From Falsiroseomonas sp051859025 (lineage in GTDB: Bacteria; Pseudomonadota; Alphaproteobacteria; Acetobacterales; Acetobacteraceae): a DNA stretch of 64,000 nucleotides. The position numbers and the translations under genes are program-made. Below, in pieces: positions 25,847-36,254 of the stretch. The notes under the pieces are model-generated. The model worked only from the letters and a program-made list of their open reading frames with translations, was not told the origin of the DNA and did no database searches. Within the stretch, counting starts at the first letter, position 1, and each line of letters starts with the position of its first letter. The stretch covers positions 152,283 to 216,282 of the forward strand of contig NZ_JBHYGL010000040.1 of NCBI RefSeq assembly GCF_051859025.1. The letters are read 5' to 3'.

Positions 25847-28468
25847 ATGAACGACATCACCCCGCCACCCCCCGCGCGCCATGATTTCGCGGCCGCCGAG
25901 CCCCGCTGGCAGGCGGAATGGGATTCGCGCGGCGTCTTCGCCGTGCCCGACGTGCCGCCGGCGGATGCCCGCAAATACTACGTGCTGGAGATGTTCCCGT
26001 ACCCATCGGGCAAGATCCATATGGGGCACGTCCGGAACTACACGCTGGGCGACGTGGTGGCGCGCTACAAGCGTGCCCGCGGGCATCTGGTGATGCACCC
26101 CATGGGGTGGGACGCCTTCGGCCTGCCGGCGGAGAATGCGGCGCGGGAGCGTGGCATCCATCCGGGCCAGTGGACCTACGCCAACATCGCCAACATGCGC
26201 GCCGAGCTGAAGCGCATGGGCCTGTCGCTGGACTGGTCCCGCGAATTCGCGACCTGCGACGTTGCCTATTACGGCCAGCAGCAGAAGCTGTTTCTCGACT
26301 TCTGGAAGGCCGGCCTGGTCGAGCGCAAGGAGAGCTGGGTCAATTGGGACCCGGTGGACAACACCGTCCTGGCCAATGAACAGGTGATCGATGGCCGCGG
26401 CTGGCGGTCCGGCGCGCTGGTGGAGAAGAAGAAGCTCAGCCAGTGGTTCCTGAGCATCACGAAATACGCGCCTGATCTGCTGGAGGCGCTGGGCGGCCTG
26501 GACCGCTGGCCCGAGCGCGTGAAGCTGATGCAGTCCAACTGGATCGGCCGCAGTGAAGGCGCGCGGGTGCGCTTCAAGCTCACGGCCCCTGTCGAGGGGA
26601 CCGAGGAGGTCGAGGTCTTCACCACGCGCCCCGATACGCTGTTCGGCATGTCCTTCCTGGCCGTGGCCGCTGAACATCCGCTGGCGGCGGCTGCCGCGGC
26701 AGCCAACCCGGCCGCCGCCGAGTTCGTCGCGGAATGCCGGCGCATGGGCACCAGCGAAGCGGCGATCGAGCAGGCGGAAAAGCGCGGCTTCGACAGCGGC
26801 TTCCGCGTGAAGCACCCCTTCAACGGCCGCGAATACCCGGTCTGGATCGCGAATTTCGTGCTGATGGAATACGGCACCGGCGCCATCTTCGGCTGCCCGG
26901 CGCATGACCAGCGGGATCTGGATTTCGCGCGCAAATACGCGCTCTCCGTCACCCCCGTGGTACTCCCGGCCGGCGGCGATGCCGCCAGCTTCGCGGTCGG
27001 CGACGTCGCCTATACCGATGACGGCACCATCTACAATTCGGACTTCCTGGATGGGCTGGCGGTGCCGGCGGCCAAGCGGGCGGTGATCGAAAGGCTGGAA
27101 CGCCTCGGCACTGGGAATGGCGTGGTGAACTGGCGGCTGCGGGATTGGGGCGTCTCCCGCCAGCGCTATTGGGGCTGCCCGATCCCGGTCATCCATTGCG
27201 ACGATTGCGGCGCGCAGCCCGTGCCCAAGGACCAGCTGCCGGTCGTTCTGCCGGATGACGTCGATTTCTCGAAGCCCGGCAACCCGCTGGACCACCACCC
27301 GACCTGGAAGCACGTCAACTGCCCGTCCTGCGGCAAGGCGGCGCGCCGGGAGACCGACACCTGCGACACCTTCGTCGACAGCTCCTGGTACTTCGCGCGA
27401 TTCTGCAGCCCGGGGGCGGAGCCGCCGGTGACGCGGGAAGCGGTCGATGCCTGGCTGCCGGTGGACCAGTATATCGGCGGCATCGAGCACGCGATCCTGC
27501 ACCTGCTCTACAGCCGCTTCTTCACCCGCGCGATGCAGGCGACGGGGCATCTCGGCGTGGCGGAGCCCTTTGCCGGCCTCTTCACCCAGGGGATGGTGCA
27601 GCACGAGAGCTACAAGGGCGCCGATGGGCGCTGGCTGTACCCGGAGGAAGTGGAGTTCGGCACCGCCGCCGATGGCAGCCGCACCGCCACCGTGAAGGGC
27701 AGCAACGAGGCGGTGACCATCGGCCGCATCGAGGCGATGTCCAAATCCAAGCGCAACACCATCGACCCCGGCGCGATCATCGCGCGATACGGGGCCGATA
27801 CGGCGCGCTGGTTCATCCTGGCGGACAACCCGCCGGAGCGGGACATGGAATGGACGGAATCCGGCGTGGCCGGCGCCTTCCGCTTCACCCAGCGCCTGTA
27901 CCGCCTGGCGTCCAACGCCCTTCCGGCGCTGCCACCCGCCGGCACCTCGGCCGCTGAGGCCGCTGGCGCCGCCCGCAAGCTGCGCCAGTCCACGCATCGC
28001 ACCATCGCCGCGGTGACGGAGGCGCTAGAAGGCTTCGCCTTCAACGTCGCCGTCGCCCGCATCCATGAATTCGCCAATGCGATCGGGGAGGCGGAAGCCA
28101 ACGCCGCCGCGGAAGGCATGGGCGCCGCGCGGCGTGAGGCGCTGGAGATGCTGGCGCGCCTGTCCGCCCCCATGATGCCGCACCTGGCGGAGGAGCTGTT
28201 CAGCCTGCTCGCCCCGGGCAGCGAGAGCCTGGTGGCGCAGATGCCCTGGCCGGAAGCCGACCCCGCCTTGCTCAAGGCGGAGACGGTGACACTGGCGATT
28301 CAGGTGCTGGGCAAGCTGCGCGCGACGATTGAGGTCGCGGCGGGCGCCACCGAGGCCGAGATTTTCGCCCTGGCCGAGGAGGAGGAGAACGTGCAGCGTG
28401 CCTTCGCGGGCAAGCCGGTCAGGAAGCGCATCCATGTCCCCGGACGGGTCGTCAACTTCGTTGTCTGA
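25847..28468 (+). CDS. leuS: Leucyl-tRNA synthetase
   Basis: Class I synthetase charging tRNA-Leu. The 873-residue product has PYPSGKIHMGHVRNY around residues 51-65 with the HIGH-type HMGH, a CP1 editing insertion at about 225-420 including FTTRPDTLFG, a zinc-ribbon-like HCDDCGAQPVP/NCPSCG segment, and MSKSKRNT near residue 631. ATG 25847 is preferred; ATG 25808 would add 13 residues. The 3' end overlaps lptE by 35 bases. Confidence 0.97.
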   Translation: MNDITPPPPARHDFAAAEPRWQAEWDSRGVFAVPDVPPADARKYYVLEMFPYPSGKIHMGHVRNYTLGDVVARYKRARGHLVMHPMGWDAFGLPAENAARERGIHPGQWTYANIANMRAELKRMGLSLDWSREFATCDVAYYGQQQKLFLDFWKAGLVERKESWVNWDPVDNTVLANEQVIDGRGWRSGALVEKKKLSQWFLSITKYAPDLLEALGGLDRWPERVKLMQSNWIGRSEGARVRFKLTAPVEGTEEVEVFTTRPDTLFGMSFLAVAAEHPLAAAAAAANPAAAEFVAECRRMGTSEAAIEQAEKRGFDSGFRVKHPFNGREYPVWIANFVLMEYGTGAIFGCPAHDQRDLDFARKYALSVTPVVLPAGGDAASFAVGDVAYTDDGTIYNSDFLDGLAVPAAKRAVIERLERLGTGNGVVNWRLRDWGVSRQRYWGCPIPVIHCDDCGAQPVPKDQLPVVLPDDVDFSKPGNPLDHHPTWKHVNCPSCGKAARRETDTCDTFVDSSWYFARFCSPGAEPPVTREAVDAWLPVDQYIGGIEHAILHLLYSRFFTRAMQATGHLGVAEPFAGLFTQGMVQHESYKGADGRWLYPEEVEFGTAADGSRTATVKGSNEAVTIGRIEAMSKSKRNTIDPGAIIARYGADTARWFILADNPPERDMEWTESGVAGAFRFTQRLYRLASNALPALPPAGTSAAEAAGAARKLRQSTHRTIAAVTEALEGFAFNVAVARIHEFANAIGEAEANAAAEGMGAARREALEMLARLSAPMMPHLAEELFSLLAPGSESLVAQMPWPEADPALLKAETVTLAIQVLGKLRATIEVAAGATEAEIFALAEEEENVQRAFAGKPVRKRIHVPGRVVNFVV

Positions 28469-29126
28469 GGGCGCCACCCTCCTCGCGCGGCGCGGCGTGC
28501 TGCTGGGCGCGGCGGGGCTGCTCGCGGGGTGCGGGTTCAGGCCGCTCTATGGCAGCAACGGCGCGGCGGCAGTCGCGGCGGGAGAGCCCTCGGTGCGGGA
28601 GCAGCTGCTCTCCATCCGGGTGGCGCCGATCAATGAACGCTTCGGCCAGCTGATCCGGCGCGGGCTGCTGTTGCGGCTGGGCACGGGCATCGGCGGCGCG
28701 CGGCAGCCGGTCTATGAACTGCGCGTCGGCCCCGGCGTGGCGGCGGAAGGTGTCGGCGTGCAGACCGACGGCGCGGCGACCCGGGTGCGCTATGTCGCGA
28801 CGGCCAATTGGGTGCTGGTCCGGCTGGGACCGCCGCCCGAGGGCGTGATGTCCGGCCAGGAACGCTCCATCGAGGCCTATAACATTCCCGCCAACCAGTT
28901 CTTCGCCGCCGACAGCAGCCGGGAAGCCGCCGAACAGCGCCTGGCGGCGACGCTGGCGGACCAGGTCGTGATGCGGATCGCCGCCGAATTCCGCCGGCGC
29001 GCGGAAGGGCATGCGGGGGAAGCGGTCGCCGTGCCGGTCATCCCGCCCGTGTCGCCGGGTGACGTCGTGCCGCAGGGCCTGTCCGACCCGACATCCCTGC
29101 TGGGGCTGCCGCCGGGCTCCCGCTGA
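28434..29126 (+). CDS. lptE: LPS-assembly lipoprotein LptE
   Basis: LptE plugs and stabilises the LptD outer-membrane translocon that inserts lipopolysaccharide. The 230-residue product has a twin-Arg-flanked signal region and lipobox LAGC with the modified Cys at 33, followed by GFRPLYG, the typical LptE N-terminus. The rest matches the alpha-beta fold only weakly, as is usual. Position between leuS and holA is the strongest evidence. A C-terminal Pro-rich tail is present. Confidence 0.88.
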   Translation: MSPDGSSTSLSEGATLLARRGVLLGAAGLLAGCGFRPLYGSNGAAAVAAGEPSVREQLLSIRVAPINERFGQLIRRGLLLRLGTGIGGARQPVYELRVGPGVAAEGVGVQTDGAATRVRYVATANWVLVRLGPPPEGVMSGQERSIEAYNIPANQFFAADSSREAAEQRLAATLADQVVMRIAAEFRRRAEGHAGEAVAVPVIPPVSPGDVVPQGLSDPTSLLGLPPGSR

Positions 29127-29144
29127 TGGCTGGCTGAGCGGTCC

Positions 29145-30158
29145 ATGGCGAAGATCGATGCGCGGCGCGCGCAGGCGCTGCTGGCCGATCCCGGCGGGAT
29201 GCGCGCCGTGCTGCTGTTCGGCGAGGATGCGGGGCTGGTGCGCGAACGGGCCGAGGCGCTGGTGCGCAGCGTCCTCGGTGGCGCCATGGACGACCCCTTC
29301 CGCCTGGCCGATCTGACGCGGGAGGAAGCGGCGCGCGCCGGCGTGCTGGCCGGTGAGGCCGCCGCGCTGGCGATGACGGGCGGGCGCCGCGTAGTCCGCC
29401 TGCGGGACGCTACGGACGCCCATGCGACCGCTCTGAAGGACATGCTGGCGACCCGTGGCGAGGCGCTGGTGGTGATGGAGGCGGGCGAGTTGACGGCCCG
29501 GTCCAAGCTGCGGGTCCTGGCCGAGGCCGCGCCGGATGTCGCCGCCATCCCCTGCTACCGCGAAAGGGACGAGGCGCTGGCCGGCACCATCGCCCGGCTA
29601 CTGCGGGAACAGGGCGTGCAGGCGGAACCCGCCGCCGTCACCTGGCTCTCGGGCCGGCTGGGCGAGGACCGGATGATGCTGCGCCGGGCGGTGGAGGTGC
29701 TGGCGCTCTATGTCGGCCAGGGCGGCAAGGTCGATGAGGAAGCGGCCATGGCCTGCGTGGCGGAGGGCGCGTCGATGGATCTGGACGAGGCCCTCATGGC
29801 GGCGACCGGCGGCGATGCCGTGGCGGCCGACCGGGCCCTGGATGCTGCCTTCGCGGAAGGGGCGAACCCCGTGATGGTGGTGCGCGCCACGCTGCGCCAC
29901 ATGCAGCGCCTGCACGAGGCCGCGGTGGCCGGCGGTGATTCCGGCGTGCTGCGGCCGCCGGTCTTCTTCCGCCACAAGCCTGCCTTCGACCGGGCGCTGC
30001 GCAACTGGCCGACCGCGGCGCTGGAAGCGCAGGGCGCCGCGCTGCTGGAAGCGGAAAAGCGCACCAAGACGACGGCCTTCCGCGAATCGGACCTGGCCAT
30101 TGCCCGCGCCGCGATCGCGGCCATCGCCCGCCAGGCCGCCGGGTTCAACCGGCGCTGA
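29145..30158 (+). CDS. holA: DNA polymerase III subunit delta
   Basis: HolA opens the sliding clamp as part of the clamp loader. The 337-residue chain has an N-terminal ATPase-like domain with LLFGEDAGLVRERAE and a later FRLADLTREEAARAG, the central TWLSGRLGEDRMMLRRAVE and the C-terminal helical collar with RATLRHMQRLHEA. It follows lptE by 18 bases in the conserved order and converges on parB. Confidence 0.92.
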   Translation: MAKIDARRAQALLADPGGMRAVLLFGEDAGLVRERAEALVRSVLGGAMDDPFRLADLTREEAARAGVLAGEAAALAMTGGRRVVRLRDATDAHATALKDMLATRGEALVVMEAGELTARSKLRVLAEAAPDVAAIPCYRERDEALAGTIARLLREQGVQAEPAAVTWLSGRLGEDRMMLRRAVEVLALYVGQGGKVDEEAAMACVAEGASMDLDEALMAATGGDAVAADRALDAAFAEGANPVMVVRATLRHMQRLHEAAVAGGDSGVLRPPVFFRHKPAFDRALRNWPTAALEAQGAALLEAEKRTKTTAFRESDLAIARAAIAAIARQAAGFNRR

Positions 30159-30174
30159 GGCCCGGCGGAGGGGA

Positions 30175-31028
30175 TCAGCCGCCCGACAGCAGGCGGACGA
30201 TGCCGTCGAGCTGATCGAGATCCTTGTAGCGGATTGTCACCTCGCCCCCCTTGCCCTGGTGCTTCACCAGGACCTGCAGGCCGAGCTTTTCCGTGAGATC
30301 CCGCTCCAGTGCGCGCGTCTCCCGGTCCTCGGCCTTCTCCCGCGTGCCAAGGGGGCGCGGCCGGGCGGCGACCAGGGCCTCGGTCTGGCGGACATTCAGG
30401 CCGCGTACCACGACCTGGGCGGCGAGCTTCACCGGGTCTGGCGCGCCGATCAGCGCGCGGGCATGGCCGGCGGAAAGGCTGCCCTGGCGCACCAGGTCCC
30501 GCACCTGCTGCGGCAGGCCGAGCAGCCGCAAGGTGTTGGCCACATGGCTGCGGCTTTTGCCGACGGATTGGCCGAGGCTTTCCTGCGTCAGGCCGAATTC
30601 CTCGACCAGCCGCTTGTAGCCCTCCGCCTCCTCCACCGCGTTGAGATCCTGGCGCTGCAAATTTTCCACCAGCCCCGCGGCCATGGCTTCACGGTCGCCG
30701 AGGTCGCGGATGACGACGGGTACTTCGTGCAGCTGCGCGACCTGGGCCGCGCGCCAGCGGCGTTCGCCGCCGACGATCTCATAGGCGCCGGGATGGTCGG
30801 GCTTGGGACGGACGAGGATGGGCTGGAGGATGCCGTGTTCCCGGATGGAGGTGGCGAGTTCCTCCAGGCTGGTGCTGTCCATCAGGCCGCGGGGCTGGAA
30901 GGGGCCTGGCTCCAGCGCCTCGATCGGAACCTGGCGCAGCGCCTCCCCCGGCGCGGGCATGGGCGCATCGGGGATCAGGGCCGAGAGGCCGCGGCCCAGG
31001 CGGGAGGTCGGCTTGCGTGTCGTGCTGC

Positions 31029-31032
<4 letters not shown>
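30175..31032 (-). CDS. parB: Chromosome partitioning protein ParB
   Basis: ParB loads at parS, uses CTP to clamp and slide on DNA, and is moved by ParA to segregate the origin. The 285-residue protein has the N-terminal LGRGLSALI (12-20), the CTP-binding GERRWRAA (89-96), ENLQR (123-127), a helix-turn-helix around 145-175 and a C-terminal dimer domain. ATG 31032 overlaps the parA stop by four bases. Two perfect parS copies lie in the same operon region. Confidence 0.96.
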
Positions 31033-31818
<786 letters not shown>

Positions 31819-31838
<20 letters not shown>

Positions 31839-32466
31839 GTCGGATATCGCTCAGGCGGAAGATGGTCGCCTCCTTGTCGGTCTGGCTGGCGAAGCGTTCC
31901 ACCTGGCAGGACCAGGCCGGCAGCGTCGCCGCAAGTTCCAGCTCCGCCGTGCGGCCCTTGGGGAAGATGGCAACGCCGCCGGGGGCCAGCAGCCTTGCGG
32001 CATGGGGCAGCAGCCGGTCGAGCGGCGCCAGGGCGCGGGCGGTGACGAGGGCGATCGGCGGCAGGGTGGCGTCCTCGATACGGGTCGGGTGCACCTTTAC
32101 GCCCTTCAGTTCGAGTCGCGCCGCCGCTTCCGTCAGGAAGGCCGCCTTGCGCCTGTCCGATTCCACCAGATGCGTGGGCCGGCCGGTGGCGATGGCGAGC
32201 ACGAGCCCGGGCAGGCCGGCGCCGGCGCCGAGATCGGCCATCGGACCATCGCCGGGCGGGACCAGGGCAGCGAGTTGCTGGCAGTCCCGGATGTGGCGTT
32301 GGCGCAGCACATCGGCGGGTGCATCCGCCACCAGGTTGATGCGGCTGTTCCAGCGGATCAGCAGGTCGAGATAGGCGTCGAGCATCGCCTGCTGCGCCGC
32401 GTCGGGCGGTGCGCAGTCGGGCAGGCGCGACAGGGTCGGCGAGGGCGGCTGTTTCACGTGAAACAT
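31819..32466 (-). CDS. rsmG: 16S rRNA G527 N7-methyltransferase
   Basis: RsmG (GidB) methylates N7 of G527 in 16S rRNA; its loss gives low-level streptomycin resistance. The 215-residue protein has the SAM-binding motif DLGAGAGLPG (78-87), then HLVESDRRKAAFL and the C-terminal IFPKGR. The first codons (MFHVKQ) are read across the parS site, leaving almost no freedom there. Only two bases separate it from the mnmG stop, with no clear own ribosome site apart from sequence inside mnmG. Confidence 0.95.
32450..32465. promoter_or_regulatory. parS site 1 (perfect 16-mer)
   Basis: TGTTTCACGTGAAACA, a perfect palindrome identical to the universal ParB-binding site. It covers codons 1-6 of rsmG, one gene upstream of parA. 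Confidence 0.95.
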
Positions 32467-32468
32467 CC

Positions 32469-34343
32469 CTATACCGCCTGAGCGGCCATCCGTCGAAGAT
32501 GGACGGCGAGCGCGGCGATGGCGGCGGGGGTCACGCCGGGAACGCGGCCGGCACTGCCAAGGCTGTCGGGCCGGGCGCGCAGCAACCGCTGCTGCATTTC
32601 GGCGGACAGGCCCGGGATGGCCTTGAAGTCGATGGCATCCGGGATCGCCAGCCGATCCTCCCGCGCCAGCATGCGGCGCTCTGCCTCCTGCTTGCGGAGG
32701 TAGGGGGCGTAGAAGGCCTCTGCCTCCACCTGGACGGCAATGGCGGGCGGCAAGGCGGCGAGCCAGGGGAAGGCGCTGGCGGCCATGGCGGCGGTCGTAT
32801 CGGGCAGGGCCAGGACCTCCAGCACGGTGCGGCGGCGGCCATCCTGGCGGATCGGGATCCCCGCGGTGGCCAGGGCGTAGGGAGTTGCCAGGTCTTCCGC
32901 CGCGCGCGCCAGGGCGCCGGCGACATCGGCGGCGAAGGCCGCGTGGCGGGCGGCACGTTCGGCGCCGATGCTGCCCCAGGCGATGCCGCGATCGGTCAGG
33001 CGCAGCCCGGCATTGTCGGCGCGCAGGCTGAGGCGATGCTCCGAACGCGCCGTCAGCATCCGGTAGGGCTCGGTGACGCCCTGCGTCACCAGGTCATCCA
33101 CCAGTACGCCGATATAGGCCTCCCCCCGCCCGAGAACCCGGTCGGGGGCCACGCCCTCGGCCCGCTGGGCGGCGTTCAGCCCGGCCATCAGCCCCTGGGC
33201 CGCGGCTTCCTCGTACCCCGTGGTGCCGTTGATCTGGCCGGCGAGGAAGAGGCCTGGCGTGGTCCGCACCTCCAGCGTCCGTTGCAGGGCGCGGGGATCG
33301 ACATGGTCATATTCGATGGCGTAGCCGGGGCGGAGGATGCGGGCGTGTTCCAGCCCGGGGATGGAGGCGATGATCGCCGCCTGGACGCTTTCCGGCAGGC
33401 TGGTGGAGATGCCGTTGGGATAGACGGTATCGTCATCAAGGCCCTCCGGCTCCAGGAAGATCTGGTGGCGCTCCCGGTCCGCGAAGCGGACGATCTTGTC
33501 CTCGATGGAAGGGCAGTAGCGCGGGCCGACGCCCTGGATCTGGCCGGAATAGACGGCGGAGCGATGCAGATTCTCCCGGATCACCGCATGGGTGGCGGCG
33601 CCGGTCCAAGTGATGCGGCACATCACCTGCGGGTTCGTGATCCGGTCCGTCAGCCAGGACATCGGCTCCGGCGGGTCGTCACCGGGCTGTGGCTCCAGCG
33701 CCTCCCAGTCGATCGTCCTTCCATCGAGCCGCGGTGGCGTGCCGGTCTTGAGACGCGCCAGGGGCAGGCCGAGGCGGTCCAGCGTCCGGGCGAGCCCGAT
33801 GGAAGGCGCCTCCCCCACGCGGCCTGCCGGGAAGCGCTGCTCGCCCAGATGGATCTCGCCGCGGAGGAAGGTGCCGGTGGTGATGACGACGGCGCCGCAG
33901 CGGATGCGGGTGCCGCTGGCGGTGATGATGGCGGCGACGGCGCCTGCCCCGTCCAGCTCCAGATTCTCGGCGGCCTCGCCCAACAGCGTGAGCCCCGGGA
34001 TCGCGGCGAGGAGGCGCTGCATGGCGGTGCGGTAGAGCTTCCGGTCCGCCTGGATGCGCGGGCCGCGCACCGCCGGGCCCTTGCTGCGGTTGAGGACCTT
34101 GGCATGGATGGCGGCCGCATCGGCCGCGCGGGCGATCAGCCCATCCAGCGCATCGATCTCCCGCACCAGGTGGCCCTTGCCGATGCCCCCGATGGCGGGG
34201 TTGCAGGACATCTCACCCACCGTCTCGATCCGGTGCGTGAGGAGGAGGGTGCGGGCGCCACAGCGGGCAGCGGCGGCAGCGGCCTCGCAGCCGGCATGCC
34301 CGCCACCCACCACCACCACGTCATAGGTCGTTGTCGCCATCAT
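32469..34343 (-). CDS. mnmG: tRNA U34 5-carboxymethylaminomethyl synthesis protein MnmG
   Basis: MnmG (GidA) with MnmE modifies the wobble uridine of several tRNAs. The 624-residue flavoprotein has the FAD-binding GGGHAGCEAA (13-22), the block GEMSCNPAIGGIGKGHLVRE and the insert PRYCPSIEDKIVRF typical of the family. ATG 34343 and 34340 are equivalent choices. It lies 19 bases after mnmE and two before rsmG. Confidence 0.96.
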   Translation of the reverse strand: MMATTTYDVVVVGGGHAGCEAAAAAARCGARTLLLTHRIETVGEMSCNPAIGGIGKGHLVREIDALDGLIARAADAAAIHAKVLNRSKGPAVRGPRIQADRKLYRTAMQRLLAAIPGLTLLGEAAENLELDGAGAVAAIITASGTRIRCGAVVITTGTFLRGEIHLGEQRFPAGRVGEAPSIGLARTLDRLGLPLARLKTGTPPRLDGRTIDWEALEPQPGDDPPEPMSWLTDRITNPQVMCRITWTGAATHAVIRENLHRSAVYSGQIQGVGPRYCPSIEDKIVRFADRERHQIFLEPEGLDDDTVYPNGISTSLPESVQAAIIASIPGLEHARILRPGYAIEYDHVDPRALQRTLEVRTTPGLFLAGQINGTTGYEEAAAQGLMAGLNAAQRAEGVAPDRVLGRGEAYIGVLVDDLVTQGVTEPYRMLTARSEHRLSLRADNAGLRLTDRGIAWGSIGAERAARHAAFAADVAGALARAAEDLATPYALATAGIPIRQDGRRRTVLEVLALPDTTAAMAASAFPWLAALPPAIAVQVEAEAFYAPYLRKQEAERRMLAREDRLAIPDAIDFKAIPGLSAEMQQRLLRARPDSLGSAGRVPGVTPAAIAALAVHLRRMAAQAV

Positions 34344-34362
34344 GCGGCGGGGTATAGGGCCA

Positions 34363-35685
34363 CTACTTGCCGATGCAGAAGTCGCGGAAGATGGAATCGA
34401 GGATCCGTTCCACATCCACCCGCCCGGTGACACGGCCGATTGCCAGCAGCGCCGCCCGGTAGCCCTCCGCCGCCAGTTCCGGCAGGGGTGCCCGCTCGGC
34501 CAGGCGCAGTTGCTCCGCCGCTTCCGTCAGGGCGGCGCGGTGGCGGGAACGGGTCAAGGCGGGCGCCTCGCCCAGGCCGGCATGGCGCGCGGCTTCCCGG
34601 GCCAGGACCTGGTGAAGCTGGTCCAGCCCCTCCCCCGTACGGGCGCTGGTCGGGATGGCGGTGCCTGGCGTGTCCAGCGCCGGGGCGGGTGCCAGGTCGC
34701 ATTTGGTGGCGACGATGATCGTGCCCGGCGCCTGCCGCAGCAGCGCCAGCGTCTCCTCATCCGGCGGCGCATCCGCGGCGAAGGCGATGATCAGCAGGTC
34801 TGCCTCCTCCGCCCGCCGCAGGGCGCGCCGGACGCCCTCCTGCTCGATGGCGTCGGTGCTGGTGCGCAGCCCTGCGGTATCGGCGATGATGGCGGGTACG
34901 CCCCCCAGTTCCAGGCGGCATTCCACGATGTCCCGCGTCGTGCCCGGCATGGGCGAGACGATGGCCGCATCCCGTCCCGCCAGTGCATTCAGCAGGGATG
35001 ACTTCCCCGCATTCGGCGCGCCCAGGATGGCGATCGAAAGCCCCTCCCGCAGCCTTTCCCCGCGCTTGCCGTCATCCAGATGGGCGTCGATCTCCCGGGC
35101 CAGGGTGGAGGCGGCCTCCCGTGCCCGGTCGGCGACATCGGTCGGCAGGTCATCCATCTCGAACTCGATGGCGGCTTCCTGCTGCGCCAGGATGCGCGTC
35201 AGCCGTTCCGTCCAGCCACCATAGAGCCTGGCCAGCGCGCCATCGGCCTGGCGCAGCGCCTGGCGTCGCTGGGCCGTGGTCTCCGCGGCGATCAGGTCCG
35301 CGATGGCCTCCGCCTGGGTCAGATCCATCCGCCCCTGCAGGAAGGCGCGCCGGGTGAATTCGCCGGGCTCGGCGGGCCGGCACCCGAGGCCTGCCAGCGC
35401 CTCCGTCACCGCCGCCACCACCGCGCTGCCGCCATGCAAATGCAGTTCGGCCGCATCCTCGCCGGTGTAGCTGGCCGGGCCGGGAAACCAGAGCACCAGC
35501 GCCTCGTCCAGCACCTCCCCGCCGTCAGGGTCGCGCAGCCGGCGCAGGCTTGCCTGTCGCGGTGCCGGCAGCTTCCCGGCCAGCCGCGCGACCGCCGCCG
35601 CCGTCCCGGGCCCTGACAGCCGTAGTACCGCGATAGCTGCCTGTCCCGCGCCGGAGGCCCGGGCGAAGATCGTATCCGTCAGCAC
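34363..35685 (-). CDS. mnmE: tRNA modification GTPase MnmE
   Basis: MnmE (TrmE) is the folate-binding GTPase partner of MnmG. The 440-residue protein has the N-terminal folate domain with TIFARASG and PGEFTRRAFLQGRMDLTQAEA, a G domain with GAPNAGKSS (222-230), GTTRD (248-252), DTAG (269-272) and TKCD, and the C-terminal CIGK whose Cys is conserved. It opens the mnmE-mnmG-rsmG-parA-parB operon. A parS site lies 19 bases upstream of its ATG. Confidence 0.96.
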   Translation of the reverse strand: MLTDTIFARASGAGQAAIAVLRLSGPGTAAAVARLAGKLPAPRQASLRRLRDPDGGEVLDEALVLWFPGPASYTGEDAAELHLHGGSAVVAAVTEALAGLGCRPAEPGEFTRRAFLQGRMDLTQAEAIADLIAAETTAQRRQALRQADGALARLYGGWTERLTRILAQQEAAIEFEMDDLPTDVADRAREAASTLAREIDAHLDDGKRGERLREGLSIAILGAPNAGKSSLLNALAGRDAAIVSPMPGTTRDIVECRLELGGVPAIIADTAGLRTSTDAIEQEGVRRALRRAEEADLLIIAFAADAPPDEETLALLRQAPGTIIVATKCDLAPAPALDTPGTAIPTSARTGEGLDQLHQVLAREAARHAGLGEAPALTRSRHRAALTEAAEQLRLAERAPLPELAAEGYRAALLAIGRVTGRVDVERILDSIFRDFCIGK

Positions 35686-35703
35686 CGGGCTGCCCTGGGC
35701 GGG

Positions 35704-35719
35704 TGTTTCACGTGAAACA
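35704..35719. promoter_or_regulatory. parS site 2 (perfect 16-mer)
   Basis: TGTTTCACGTGAAACA again, in the 47-base gap between mnmE and the ferredoxin gene, where the operon promoter could lie. Confidence 0.95.
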
Positions 35720-35732
35720 GGGGTGGCGCCTG

Positions 35733-36110
35733 TCAGCCCTTGGGCGCGACGTCATGCTGGGTCAGCATCAGGTGCCGTGCCCGGCCCCCCTGCTGCAGAT
35801 GCGCGGTCAGGATGGTGTCCACATCCTCCCGCGTCTTCGGCGCGTACCAGATGCCCTCGGGATAGATCACCAGCGTCGGCCCGAACTCGCAGCGGTCGAG
35901 GCAGCCAGCCTGGTTGACCCGCACGCCCTTCAGGCCGAGCTCCTTCGCCCGCACCTTCATGTAGTCGCGCAGCGCCTCGCTCCCCTGGGCCGCGCAGGAA
36001 CCGCGCTTGTGGCCGTCCGGGCGACGGTTGCAGCAGACGAAGACATGGGCGGTGAAATAGGGCGGCGGATCGGCCTCCGGCATTGCGGCGGCGACAGGCG
36101 CATCGATCAC
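35733..36110 (-). CDS. Thioredoxin-like [2Fe-2S] ferredoxin
   Basis: 125 residues. The pattern VFVCCNRRP (24-31), GSC (37-39) and CLDRCEFGPTLVIYPEG (70-86) supplies cysteines 26/27, 39, 70 and 74, as in thioredoxin-fold (2Fe-2S) ferredoxins. The GTG at 36110 is chosen because GGGAG stands 8-9 bases upstream; ATG at 36083 is an alternative. The redox partner is unknown. It lies just upstream of mnmE in the same direction. Confidence 0.85.
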   Translation of the reverse strand: MIDAPVAAAMPEADPPPYFTAHVFVCCNRRPDGHKRGSCAAQGSEALRDYMKVRAKELGLKGVRVNQAGCLDRCEFGPTLVIYPEGIWYAPKTREDVDTILTAHLQQGGRARHLMLTQHDVAPKG

Positions 36111-36254
36111 AGGCAAACTCCCGGCAAGGGCTGGCGGCGGTATCGGTGTAGCGACGGCGCCCCTGCGCGGCCAGGGTGGATCAACGGCGCTTACTACCCC
36201 CGGCTTGACGAGTGGGGCGGGAATGTGGCGCATGGCGCGCCCTGGACGGATGCG

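Noticed and set aside
35720..36254. Plus-strand frame starting at the second parS (MFHVKQ) and running into ogt
   Set aside because: Most of it is antisense of the ferredoxin gene; ogt begins at 36255. The MFHVKQ start arises only because parS is palindromic.
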